Shown here: positions 22,340 to 33,700 of the stretch, piece after piece
Layout of the letters: every line of letters begins with the position of its first letter
How positions within the stretch are numbered: the stretch's first letter is position 1
Assembly (NCBI GenBank): GCA_009103225.1
Contig: RHPI01002071.1
Span: forward strand, 26,281 to 87,737
Reading direction: 5' to 3'
Origin: Chlorokybus atmophyticus
Taxonomy: Eukaryota > Streptophyta > Chlorokybophyceae > Chlorokybales > Chlorokybaceae
DNA: 61,457 nucleotides
Translations under genes and position numbers: made by a program
Notes under the pieces: generated by a model
The model's database searches: none
What the model saw: only the letters and a program-made list of their open reading frames with translations
What the model was told of the DNA's origin: nothing

Positions 22340-23560
22340 GGCTACGACAACGTTACATCTATACACCTATTGTCACCGCGTTGCCTATTGGTTTGTCCCC
22401 TTCGCATTTGTACACAAGTAACCACCCCACACCGTCATTTAATGGGGTCTTCAGAGGTGGACTTCTCCTTTGTTTTTTAAGGCCATTGATAGGACCTATG
22501 CCCCCTTTCGCCGCAGTTGATGCACAATTCACCCTTGAGTCTTCTCTCTTTTTCATCATTGGAGAGGGGCTCCTTTTGCTTTGAAGGGCTTAGAAGGTTT
22601 TTTGCTCTTCAACTGTGGAGAGGCTTTTGAAGACTTGTCCTTAGCAACCGGCTTCTCCAATTGCGGGCTAGATCTCTTTCGTTTCTTGCCCCTTTCAGAT
22701 TTGTCCACCCTCGCCATCCTTAGTTTCATTGTCAATAGTCGCTCAAGTACGGCTTACTTAGCGGGCATAATTCTTTGCATCCTCATTATCTAGTTGCTAA
22801 AGTTCTGAATGCAAAGCCAAAATGAAATCGTGGGCCTTTTCCATCAAGCTTAACGGCCTCCCCCCATTAGCAGCTTGCCGCCGACAAGTTGAATTGATTC
22901 ATAAATTCAGCTATTGGCCTACGTGATTGCCGTAAGTAAGTCATTCAGTTTATCCTTGGCATCAAGCCCGGCATCAGCTGTGCGGTATTGACAAAGCAAA
23001 GAACTCTTTACGGGAATAATAATGGGTTGGTTCATGTAAATGGGACTTCGGGTCCTTCCACAATAGGAGTGGCTCTGGACCTAGGTACCCCGTTGCTAAA
23101 CGCAACCTATCTCCTGCTGGTACTGTGGCTAAGGTCACTTCAACCTACTCCACCAAGCATCCATGTCCTCCCCGTTTTTCCCAGTCCATATCGGGGGGAT
23201 TTTAAAATACTTGAAGCTCGGGCCAGAATGTCCTCCAACCACCTTGTCCTCCAATTGCTTCATTCTTTTTTCTTGGAGGACTTAAAGGCGCTTGCGCTCC
23301 TTCTCTTCTTTCTCGAGGCTTATTACAAGCCTCAATAGTCCTGGCTTGCCCTTTTTACCGGGCTCCATACAAGCGAGAGCTACCCTTTTGTACTTTGGCG
23401 TCATTCGGTTCAACTGCTTTGCCGCTTATGGCTCAATTGGGCCCTTGTGTGGCTCTAATGGTGGCCCCGAGTTTGCCATTCTCGCGAGCCTCCTTTTAAC
23501 TTCGCAATAATCCTCCTCATCGTTACTACTACTAATGGGTTCGCGCCAACGAGTTCTTTC
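22340..23560 (-). pseudogene. Gag remnant with a CCHC knuckle, AT-rich element
   Basis: At 22483-22526 the minus strand reads CINCGERGHRSYQW, a CCHC knuckle with its last Cys turned to Trp. Upstream on that strand are Lys/Arg/Glu-rich stretches with no long frame. A gag assignment rests on the knuckle and its place before RT. Confidence 0.55.
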
Positions 23561-23678
23561 CTACAAGCCGTAGTTTTTGCATGCACTTTGCAAGCGCGAA
23601 TTACCGAACCACGTTAATGGTGCCCTAACCACAAGCCAAAAAGCTAGGACCGTTAGCCCAAGCTCCAGTACGAAGTGC

Positions 23679-24832
23679 TATAAGGGCCTTGCAGGATATC
23701 ACATAAACAAATCCAACCTTATGTACAGTGATCATCAACTTATTTACATGTGACTGTACACCCCCTAACCACCGTTTGTTAAATTAACAACTACTAGGTA
23801 CCTAGGGGTTATGGGAACATGAGTTACTTAGCCTTACCTAGTCCCAAGCTTTTGCCGCGCTCCCAAATCGGTCTTGCCAACCCGCGACTAGCTACCCTCT
23901 TAAAATTGAGATAATCAACTTATGCTTTGCTGGGAACTTTTATAGGCGCTTTGCCTATCGCTGGTTCACTCTTAGCCCACTTAGGTTCTTTGGATCACTT
24001 GGACTCTTTAGCTTACTAGCAACCTCTCATGTGCCCAACAACTTTCCGAGGGGCACATTACTCTCGCGCGGTAATGGGAGACGGCGCGCAAGATGCGTTG
24101 CCTGCAAGCGCTGCCGCGCGCAGCCATTTTCATGCCCGAGCCGTTGTTTTGCAACATCTTGTCGCGAACATGAACCATATAATAGTTCATGTTCGCGACA
24201 AGATGTTCATTGGTGAACTAATTTTGAGTTTATTATTTTACACTTGGCTTAGGTACCTTTCGTTCTATCATATTTGGTTCTTGGTTTCAACATTAGCTCA
24301 CTGCTGAAGTAATGGCTATAATCTAACTGTTAGTTCACTTTTAAAACCAAAAAAACCCTTTATCATTTTACAACAATCGATTTCTTGCGTGTGGTGATGG
24401 GAGGGCGCGTCGCCCTCTCTTATGTATACACACATTTCTAGCGGTGTTGAAGACTTAGCCGTTTTTACGGCAACTCCCCTTGCGACAATAAACAAACTCC
24501 AAGTTCACTTATAAACTGTGTGGTTCATTAATTGACGAATTTACTCATCATGATTAACTTTGACGCTAGCTACTTTAAGTTTAATTCTCTTATGGTACTT
24601 TAACTGTTTATTTCACTTTTCGTGAGCCCCTTATAGATTAAATTATTGTTGCAAATAGTTTAATGAATTAATATATGTTTTATTTTCGCTAACTCCACAT
24701 AATAGTTTATGCTTACATTATCTAGTACCCCTTGTTTGGAAATAGTTAGGCCAATTTGCCTTTTATGATTGACGAACTAAGGTTGTCTTGTGAACAAATC
24801 GGTTGATTTACTTTAAATCACTTGTGACCTAC
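23679..24832 (-). mobile_element. 5' LTR of the AT-rich element, truncated
   Basis: It matches 16948 to about 18060 of the other LTR, including the GGTACCTAGGGGTTATGGGA block, and stops about 640 bp short at roughly 24832. The truncation removes the start of the LTR on the element's own strand, so it could not drive a new cycle. Confidence 0.75.
24153..24207. repeat. Perfect hairpin, 23-bp arms
   Basis: Arms 24153-24175 and 24185-24207 are perfect reverse complements around a nine-base loop. The other LTR has a different, shorter palindrome in the same area, so this one arose in, or was kept only in, this LTR. Confidence 0.9.
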
Positions 24833-25129
24833 CGGTATGTAGGCTGAGTTGCTACTTGTCTGCTAGAAACGCAGAGTCCTGTGCACAACTTGACTCTCAT
24901 TCGCGATCAACCGTTGCGATCGTCGTTGCGCTTTTAACCGGACACACTGTGCGCGGACGGTGCAGAATATATATACGCTGTGCGGGCGGTGCAGAATATA
25001 TATGTATCTTTTGGGCATGGGTACACGTGTAACCCGGAGTGGTGCACGGGGTCAATACGGTACTACGCCAGACAACAACCTCTGTTACTACATACATGTT
25101 TACAGAGGTTGCCTGTCCATGCATGGCAA
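24833..25129. other. Spacer between truncated LTR and tRNA
   Basis: It holds a direct repeat of GTGCAGAATATATAT (about 24959 and 24991) with CTGTGCGGGCG and TGTGCGCGGACG near it. No gene is seen. Confidence 0.4.
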
Positions 25130-25200
25130 GCATTCGTGGTCTAGGGGTATGATAGTAGCCTCCCACGCTACTGATCCGGGTTCGAGTCCCGGCGAATGCA
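25130..25200 (+). tRNA. tRNA-Gly (anticodon CCC)
   Basis: A 71-nt cloverleaf folds cleanly. The acceptor stem GCATTCG/CGAATGC is seven perfect pairs with A as discriminator. The anticodon stem GTAGC/GCTAC is five perfect pairs around CTCCCAC, anticodon CCC at 25162-25164. The T stem CCGGG/CCCGG encloses TTCGAGT. Box A-like (TGGTCTAGGGG) and box B (GGTTCGAGTCC) promoter elements are inside the gene, as for RNA polymerase III. No intron. It stands alone, with no second tRNA nearby. Confidence 0.93.
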
Positions 25201-25254
25201 CGACGAATGTCATTGAGAACTTTTGCGGCTATTGCTCGTTGGGGATGTGAGGAA

Positions 25255-26315
25255 TGCTTGCAACTTACCCTATCACCTAGCCGAGACACAGCACATCGCA
25301 CGGACACATATCATTTCGCGGCGCAACAATCTCAAGTCGCTTGTGGATAACAACGGCGAACATAACTATTTTGCCATTTGGCAATGCATTGATGTGAGCA
25401 TTGAGGCTGGCTCAGCAAGTTGCGCTTGGCTGGGCTGGATGCAACGCGTTAACTCATGCATAGCTCTGCTACGACATCAAGCTCGACCCCCACGCTGTGA
25501 GGTTAGTTTAAATGCTTGCAACCACCCCCACAACTAGCAAAGATACAACAAATCGCACGTAAGCACATCATTTCGCGGCACAATAATCTGAAGTTGCTTG
25601 TAGATACAAACGGCGAACATTACTGTCTTGCTATTTGGTAATGCATTCATGTGAGCATTGTGGCTGGCTCAGCAAGTTTGGTTGCGCTGGGTCAAATGAA
25701 TGCAACGCGTTGACTTATGCATAGCTCCAACATAGCATCAAGCTCGACCCTTTCCTCACAATTACAATACACAACACTCATATTGACTCATCTAACAATC
25801 GTGCATCGCAAACGCAATGATCGTCCAATTGCACATTCAATTAACGCTTGAAAACCATGTGGGTGGGAGGATTTGAAATCACGGCCACAATGTTCCTTCC
25901 CCTGCGCACCACTGTTTACAAAGTTGACAGCAACAACACATAGGCAACGCAGGAGGTGGAGGTCGCTGTTCGGCTACAAGCTAATTGTAACTAACAAGTG
26001 CACGACATGGTGCGCTAAAGAGCTGAAGTGTTTACTGGCGATTAGCTGCTTGGTCGTCACCCTACCTAGTAAGCTTAAAAACATCACGTGTAATGGCGAT
26101 GGTGGCCACCAATCTCTGCACCATTTTAAATGATATGAAATCTGAAGTCGCTTGTCGATGCAATCGGCAAACATAACAGTTTTGCCATTTGGCAATGCAT
26201 TCACATGAGCACTGTACCCGGCTAAGCAAGTTCGGCTGGGTTGTGTTTAGATAATGCAACGCTTTAACTCATGCACAGCTTTGACATAGCATTAAACTCG
26301 ACCCCCATCATACTT
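25255..26315. repeat. Diverged 240-258-bp repeat, three copies
   Basis: Copies at about 25255-25495, 25510-25750 and 26105-26312 share CATTTCGCGGC, AAGTCGCTTGT, TTTGCCATTTGGCAATGCATT, GGCTCAGCAAGTT and CATAGCATCAAGCTCGACCC. The first two are adjacent; a 350-bp interval separates the third. None keeps a frame, so this is probably a non-coding minisatellite or decayed transposon. Confidence 0.75.
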
Positions 26316-26711
26316 TTAGCCCAACGTACATCGTGTGCAAGGTGGGGTTTGGTGCGGCCTTACAAGCACACGCCAGGCTGCTACATTCAACCAGCAGGGG
26401 CGCACGCGTGCAATGTACGACTTTGTCAGGCTGACCGTCAGTAAGCGATGGTTGACCTTGCAGCTGTGCAGGCTGTCATCGCGCAGGATATCAGCCTAAG
26501 TAGACAATACGCCTCGCAACGGCTTAAGACCTTGTTGTTACTGACTAGGTTTTGCACCCTTGCACCATGCAGCAGACAATTTTCAGGGCGCAGGGTGCTG
26601 CCATAACAGGCGTTTTGGACAAGACAACCGCACGCATGAGGCATCAGGTGCAGTAAGCTTACTGCACATGCATCATCAGGTAAACATGCAACTTGTTTGT
26701 ATATGTTGCAG
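26316..26711. other. Gene-free stretch before the coiled-coil gene
   Basis: TGCA-rich sequence with no convincing exon. The first exon and promoter of the downstream gene may lie here, but no start codon could be fixed. Confidence 0.35.
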
Positions 26712-29465
26712 GCGAAAACAACGGAAGCAGCACAGGACGAGCTTGCTGCGCGCAATGCAGCGGCCCAGAGCTTGGGGGCTGAGGTGGGTGTTGGAAGTTG
26801 CAAGATGAGAGGGGGTATGAGGACTTTAAGGCAGTGTGCATAGGTGCGTTTTTGCACATGCTAAGCAGAATCTGCGGCCGCTGTTTGTGATGATGTTATC
26901 GTGCTCCTCCCCAGCTGTGTGTGGCAAGGGCGGAAGTGGACGTCGCCAAGCAAGCAGCATTGCAGGGGTTCGAAGAGAAGTCGGCTGCAGCTGAGCAAAG
27001 GGTGGATGCGGCTAAGTCGAGGGCAGCTGGAGCTGAGGAGGAGCTGGCTCACCTGCGAGGGGATGCCGCCGGAAAGGACGCTATGCTGCTCGAAGCGGTT
27101 GAAAAGGTTGGGCAACTTCTGTGTGCTTGTGCAAGTGACATTAGTGTGGGCACTGCACAAATGTGTCGCGTGGATCATGTTCTTATTGCGGACTGATGGA
27201 AACTAGCACTGGAAGCGAGCACTTGGCTCAACCAAGCCGTGTTGCGTCTAGACGCAGCAAGCCTTTGTTCCATGTCACATGCATTGTTGCTGCGCAGCAT
27301 ACTAACAAGTGGATAAATGCACGCACCAGGTCGAAGCTCTTCCCATGGATGTTGCAAATGTGGAGGCACTTGACGCTGCAAAGCTTGCGGAGATCAAGTC
27401 ATTGCGAACAGGTGCTGACCTTTATTGAGTTGTGCAACCATTGCTGGCTTCCTGCACATATATAGAGAGCACAACATGCATAGCCTCAATGCATGCAGCT
27501 GTTGCTATAATATTTGTCTGCTTTCTCTCCAGGTGAGAGCAAAGCCTCAGGCGCTGGACCTGGCTGAAGAGATGGCGCAGCTTCATCAAAAGGTGCGTGC
27601 ACTTTTATATGACATGTTTGCTAGCCCTCAGAACGAGCACAAGGAATGGCCACTTGTAAGACACTATAGTTCAGATGGCAGCGAAGCTGCATGACGAGAT
27701 GAAGCAGCAAGCGTCAAACCAAGTGGATCAGAGCGAGTGCATCAATCAGGTCATCACTCGTAACTACTGCTGTATTTATTGTGTCTGTTGGTTGCTGAGA
27801 TCTCAACAACTGTACTTCAACAGGTTGAGCAGGCTCTCTCGGAGGTACGCTCTCGCGCCGTGGAGACGGAGAGCAACGCCCTTTCCATGGCTGCCGTGCT
27901 CAGCGAGTCAGGGGTCCAATCACCAGCCCACAGCAACAACAGTTGTGAGTCCAAGTAGCTGCATTTCCTTCTACCATGCTAACATACACAATGACATTGG
28001 CATGTACGATAACTGTGACAAACTCATGCATGCACTCATACATGCGCACATGCACACAGGCCTGCACGCATCTGCACGCAAGCGTTTGAGTGCATGTTGT
28101 TGATGTCCAGGCGACCGATGAACTTGAGGAGGAGCTCTTGGCGGCAGCTCTGAGGCGCATGCTGCCATTCACGTGCAGGCCGTGCAGACACTTGAGTCTT
28201 AGTTGGCCCCAACGGTCACCTTGCTACACCGTTTGCAAACAGCAATGAACTCCCCTGACAAGGTGAGACAGTCACTGTTCCTCAATTTTCTATTGCCTGC
28301 TTCTTATCCTCCTTCACTATCATCACAGTCTTACCAGCTACACATCTGTCATTCACCCCACAGTACTGCTCATCGAGTAATTGCCACTGCCATGCGGAAC
28401 GGATTCCAAGATCATTCATACACAACAGGATTAAAAAAAAAAGCTACTTGCTATTGCAGGTGCTCACCGTGGCGTCGCTGTTTGACGCACGAGTGGAGTA
28501 CCTGATGCGCGTGGTTAACGGCCTGCGTGCGTGCCTCACCCGCAACGAAAGCAATGAACTACATCAGGGTGAAATTGTGATTCAGATCGGCACTTGTTGC
28601 GCGTTGCATGCCGTCAGCTATGCGGTTACTAGGGTGCCTCCACTGCTGGCCATGGTAGTTCTTGTATGCTATATGGCATGCTCTTTGCGTATTCAACGAA
28701 TGGGGCACAAAGGCGCCTCAAGTTGAACCTTGGATTCAACTGTACCGCAGAGTGATCTCCTGGCCTCGCGCGACAAGGCGTACAACAGCCATCCGCATCA
28801 TCAGCACCGAACCCACCACAATCAGTCAGTGGCCAGAGTGCAAAAATGGCTGACGAGCACAGCGTCATTACAACACGAAGCGAGAGAAGTACCGGCAGGG
28901 CCGCGGGACCACTCCCACAACAGTTCTAACAACAACTCTGTGCACTCCACACGCAACAAGATGATGGTCGTACCAGTGGCGGACTGCTGAAGGGCGTCCC
29001 TTGACACTGCAGCCGACAGCTGCGCCGCCACCGCGACAGAAAGGAGGTATAGTGAGGAAGACAAGGAAGACAGCGGAAGCGAGGGGTACCCCTCTCAATA
29101 TTGCTTTTGCAAAACAGCACCACGCAGGTAACCCGCAGATGATCCGTGCTGCTCTGTTTACAAATTGACAGTTACTGACAAACAAGCCTTACGAACAGCA
29201 CACTATACATGCGACATCAGCTACCTTCTGGTGGCTTAATCGTGTACTGCACACATCAACTGACAATGTTGGTAACTCTGTCCAATTCTCCGCAGGGCTC
29301 CCCGTTCTGCGCCCGCCAGGACGGGCATCATCTTGGACGCGGGTGATGACGAGTCCGCGTGGACGCCCTGGGACGAGGTGCGCATTTCCGCCACCGGTCT
29401 TATCAAAATAAGCTGTTGCGGGATGACATCCTTAAGCTCCTCATGCCCGTGCAAGGAGCGTGAAT
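26712..29465 (+). CDS. Multi-exon coiled-coil protein, unknown family
   Basis: Exons seen with AG/GT borders: 26712-26783 (AKTTEAAQDELAARNAAAQS), 26915-27106 (heptad-rich, EEKSAAAEQRVDAAKSRAAG), 27330-27411, 27533-27592 (ALDLAEEMAQLHQK), 27675-27749 (AAKLHDEMKQQASNQ), from 27824 (VEQALSEVRSRAVETESNAL), near 28111 (TDELEEELLAAAL), 28460 to about 28568 (SLFDARVEYLMRVVNGLRAC), about 28995-29127 (basic, GGIVRKTRKTAEARG), and a last one near 29296-29465 with the acidic end DAGDDESAWTPWDE. Ala/Glu/Lys/Gln content with hydrophobic spacing indicates long coiled coils, as in cytoskeletal or tethering proteins. Not every junction keeps phase, so some exons are missing or misplaced. The start is not identified. 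Confidence 0.55.
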
Positions 29466-30714
29466 GAGAGGAGAGTGGCCCAGCATCAAGGCCAAAGTTG
29501 ACTGTACATTGAGCGTGACAACGAGTTGTGGCGTGCTAATTGCAGTGCGTACAACTGTGGGTGCGAGATACATACACCTAGTATAGGTGGATCAGGCACC
29601 TGATAATCGGTATGAATACATGCACAACAGTCACAGCAGAGCACACGAGTCAATGCTCTATTGCATGGAGCTGGCGCTTTCAAACAATCCATGTTTGATT
29701 GGAGAGGGGCTGAGGGTGGGAGAATGTCAACTGGATCACGCATGATTGCAGCCGCATTGTCACTTCGCGTTATGGTCATTGCCACTGTCGTCAGGTGGTT
29801 GGAGCCATGGTTTGCGTCCTGTTTCAACGCGCTCTCTCGTCAGTGTTTCACTCGCTTTGCACAGCATTGGCTTCGGTCATATTTTGGCCTTGTCAGCGGT
29901 TGCCGCATCGGGTTTGCATAGTAGCCATCAGCCGAGCACTATGTTGGCATAGTGCAGCCACCATCACGATTTGTGGGTTGTAGTGATGCAGCTTGTGATG
30001 CTGTTGTGTTGGGCTTGATTGTTTTGGCGTTGGGAGCTGGACCCCATCCTGAGCTTCCATGAGCTTACACATGTCATTCGCTTCTCTTCTTGCTGAGTGC
30101 CCAGCACGGAGTTTTGCAACAGGGCGGATAGAGGAAAGGCGAGCATTGGCCTCATGATTGACACTGCTGCGTCGAGCAAGGCCGAGCGCTGAGTATTTGC
30201 TTGCCAACATGTCGAAGCTTGCATCAACTTCGCAAAGGAGCAACCTGCAACTTGCCAAGCTTACTGTACAAGTCGATTACGGCACTTGCAGTTGGCAAAG
30301 CCGGATGCAGAGCAATGTTATAGCATAGCCAGCGCATGGCCTTGTGACCAAAAGGTACACAAAAGAGAAGTGGCAAACAACGGTGCGCACACCTATCAAC
30401 AGAAAAAAATGGTAAGAATGAAGCACTGTACGACCCTGATCCCTACCACGGCAGTGCTACTTGTACATGCAATGAATGGTCAAGCCGCCTGCAGGTGCAG
30501 CCTGCGCTTGCACCTGGGGTGCCACAGCCTCACATCCTTCTGACACATCAACTATGGAGAGGCTCCATCCAGCTTGCAGTATGTACACAACCAGTCAGCA
30601 GAACCAAACTTGAACACTACATATAATTGCACACTCCAGCGACCTTCAATAAACTAGGAGCACAGTGGGGCTGACTCCACAGGTAACATAAACTTGCCTC
30701 ATCATGCGCTACTG
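29466..30714. other. Spacer between convergent genes
   Basis: Low-complexity sequence without a domain-bearing frame. It would contain the 3' untranslated regions of the coiled-coil gene (plus) and the phospholipase gene (minus). Some minus-strand frames run over 100 codons but look like non-coding translation. Confidence 0.4.
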
Positions 30715-33700
30715 TTACAGGTGGTGGAACCGGTACACGACGACGCTGCCTGCGAAAGTGGCTCCCGTGCGTTCGTTGTTGGCTCTCGGTGCGGAGGCTG
30801 CAAGCTCCGGCCGCCCGTCACCGTCAAGATCAACAGCGCATAGCTTCCAACCAAACCTCCCGCGCGTCTGCAGCACAAACGACACATGATGTGCATGTGC
30901 TGATCAACACATACGTATATACATGCATACATACATACCCACTCACACCCAACAAACTCTGAGGAAGAGGGAGAATGAGACCTGTACCTGGACAGCAACG
31001 CGTTCCCATGAAGGCGCCCCCATGTCCGGGCTGATGTCGGGGGAGGCCCACAACCTGAGTGCGCCAGCTTCACCCGGTTCACTACCCAATATCGCGCCGC
31101 CGTCATCTTTTGTCCAAAAAGGCATTGACGCCACCAGATCGTCGCTGCCGTCACCATCGAAGTCTTTCAGTAAAAGCGACCAGCCCAAGCGTGCAAAGTC
31201 CATCGTGCCGCGCACGGCCGGAGTGTTCCCAATGATGTGATTCCCCACGGGAAGGGTGTTGAGGTCAATAAACTCTACATAGCCAACTGCTGGGTACTGC
31301 CCCGTGTCGTCGGAAGCCGTAGGAGCAGAAACAGCCAAGAAACCTTTCGCGCCGGCGGCCACGGCGTACCCAACCTTGTGGTTGTTCTGTTGGCCGGTCA
31401 GCGTGTGTGCCAACACGGGAAGTTCGCCATGCGCGCCCAAGTGGTACACATACACACGTCCCACCGCACCAATGCTGGCAGTCTCATACGCCGGCGCACC
31501 TGTAATAACACATACTCAACCAACATGCGTGGTGTCGACAGCGGTTCAGGTACTGCAACAGTGGTAATCCTTACCTATGATAAGAGCGCGGGTGCCATTT
31601 GTAAGAGTGGTGACGTCGACAGCTGTCCCAAACAAGGACTCGTGCGAGTCACCTTGCAACACCATGTCAGCTTCATCTGCAAGCGCATTGCCGCCGCTCT
31701 TGCGATCTTTAGTGGACTTCAACACAAAGATGGCTCCAGTGCGTAAACTGGGATGCTGTAGACTGTCAGCATCATCCAATGCTGCATAAGGCGCCTGGAC
31801 GACAAGGTCCTGAGCACCATCACCATCGATGTCCAGGGCAGCGAGTCCCATGCCAATATTTGCGAAGCTGCGAGTACAGCGCAATGCTAAGGTTCGTTCT
31901 CACATGAACAATGCATGTACATGTACCAATCCATTGTGCGTCTGTTGCAACAACACACACATTGCCCACCTGCGCTGGGTGGTGATCGTGTAGTTTGCAG
32001 TGCTTGAAATGAATGACTGTGCAGCAGCCTCCACACGCTGGCCTGCACATAACAAGAAACATGTTGTTATCACCTACTTGTCACTGAGACCAGAGCGGTG
32101 GTAAGTACACATGCACACGCACACGCGTGCAACCGTTACCGAAAAAGACGGCCACCTTGCCGGTGTAACTTCCAGCCACAGCGGTGATATCCATCCCCCC
32201 TGCAGACGGCGCACCAACAGCCAAGTCGAGCACGCCATCTCGGTTGAAGTCCAGCACGGCGCAGCTGGAGCCAAAACGGCTGTACCCGTACGGGCCGGCA
32301 ATAGTGAGATCAAAACCCTCCTCAAAACCCGCATCCTTGCTACCCAACTTGATCGACACTGCCCCCGCTTGACTCGCCAAGCCGATGTTGCCAACACCAG
32401 GCGTGCCAACAACAAGGTCCTCCACGCCGTCTCCATTGAGGTCGCCCGTGCACAAACATTCGCCCATAAACCCATTGGCAACACTGCCGGTGATTGTGAA
32501 CAATGCGGACGAGTCTTGTGGGGCGTCCTCAAGCATAGACCGCGACATGATAGTGGGCTTGCTGTCGACATCCCTTCTTGTTGTGATGTCCATTAAGCCC
32601 AACTGCCTGCATATCTCCTGCGCTTTTGCTTGCACAGCCTGCACCACATATATGATGCACGCTCAGCATGCTGTATACCCACCTCTAACAACAATGCTTT
32701 GACCAATATGAAAGCGCATTGCATGTGAGATGACAATAAGCAACAGTTGTATGCAGCCAAGCATACCTTCCAAGCTTTCTGCTGCACACGTCTCGGGACT
32801 GTCCCCGAGCTCTCTTTCGCATCAGTGAACAATGCTTGCCCAACAGAAGATACGAACCGCCTTAACGCACGTCGCTCGCCTGGTAACCAGTTTGACACAT
32901 CTGTCATGAAGACGTGCGGGTCATCAGAGCCTGCGTTAGCCATGCGCGCGGCGACAAGCGGCTCCGTCGACACGACTGCGCGTATTCTTGCAATTAACCG
33001 GCGCGTGCTTGCGTGGCTCTGCAAGTAGCCTTTGTGGCCGTTGTGAGGTGGGTGCAGCACGAGCGAGCCGTGAAGAAAGCCGTCTATGTTGTCATCCAAC
33101 TTGGATGAGACACTAATGTCGTCGCTAGGAGGTGGATCTGGAGGCCCCTTCTCCATCCACTCAACATACCTATCCCACACCGCCGCCGTCCACACGGCGA
33201 TGTCGTCAACCCCACCCAACCAATAACCAAAGAACTGCTCCGCCAAGAATGGTGCTGGCGTGACCTGAGCGCATGGACACAAGCAACTATCAAGTCAACT
33301 TCTGACACGGCTGCTACCAAGCAACAGGTGTAACTTACTAGTCAAGCCGATAAGTAAGCGACAGTCATGCTCATGATAGTGCACAGTCCGTTGCTCACAA
33401 CTGCATGTTCAATTGCACAATAAGCATACAACCGTTTGCTGAGCACACAACCCACCTCCACAGGGAAGAGGTACGCGCCGAACTGCTGGATTCCCCACGT
33501 GAGCACCGCAAACAGCTGGCGGCATTCTGCGAGCGTGTGCGGCGCCACCGTCCTGTTCACGAGTCTCGGGTTCCAGTTGTATATCCGGCTCATATCCTCC
33601 ACGGGCACGAATATTTGCCACGGGCGCAGGAAGCCGAGGTCCCCTTGCCACGCCGCCACCGTGTCGCCGCCCGTGTCGCCCGCAGTGTGTGCAATTGGGC

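Larger units (their letters stand above)
18701..23679 (-). mobile_element. Internal region of the AT-rich Ty3/Gypsy element
   Basis: The minus strand reads gag, RT, RNase H, integrase from high to low coordinates, all heavily mutated. Long stretches between recognisable parts hold no open frame. The domains are listed separately. The order gag-RT-RH-IN places it in Ty3/Gypsy, and its LTR, composition and RT differ clearly from the DNMT-bearing family. Confidence 0.8.

Noticed and set aside
25255-26315. CRISPR-like array
   Set aside because: Repeats are about 250 bp, diverged and without regular spacers; nothing in the window resembles a CRISPR array or cas genes.
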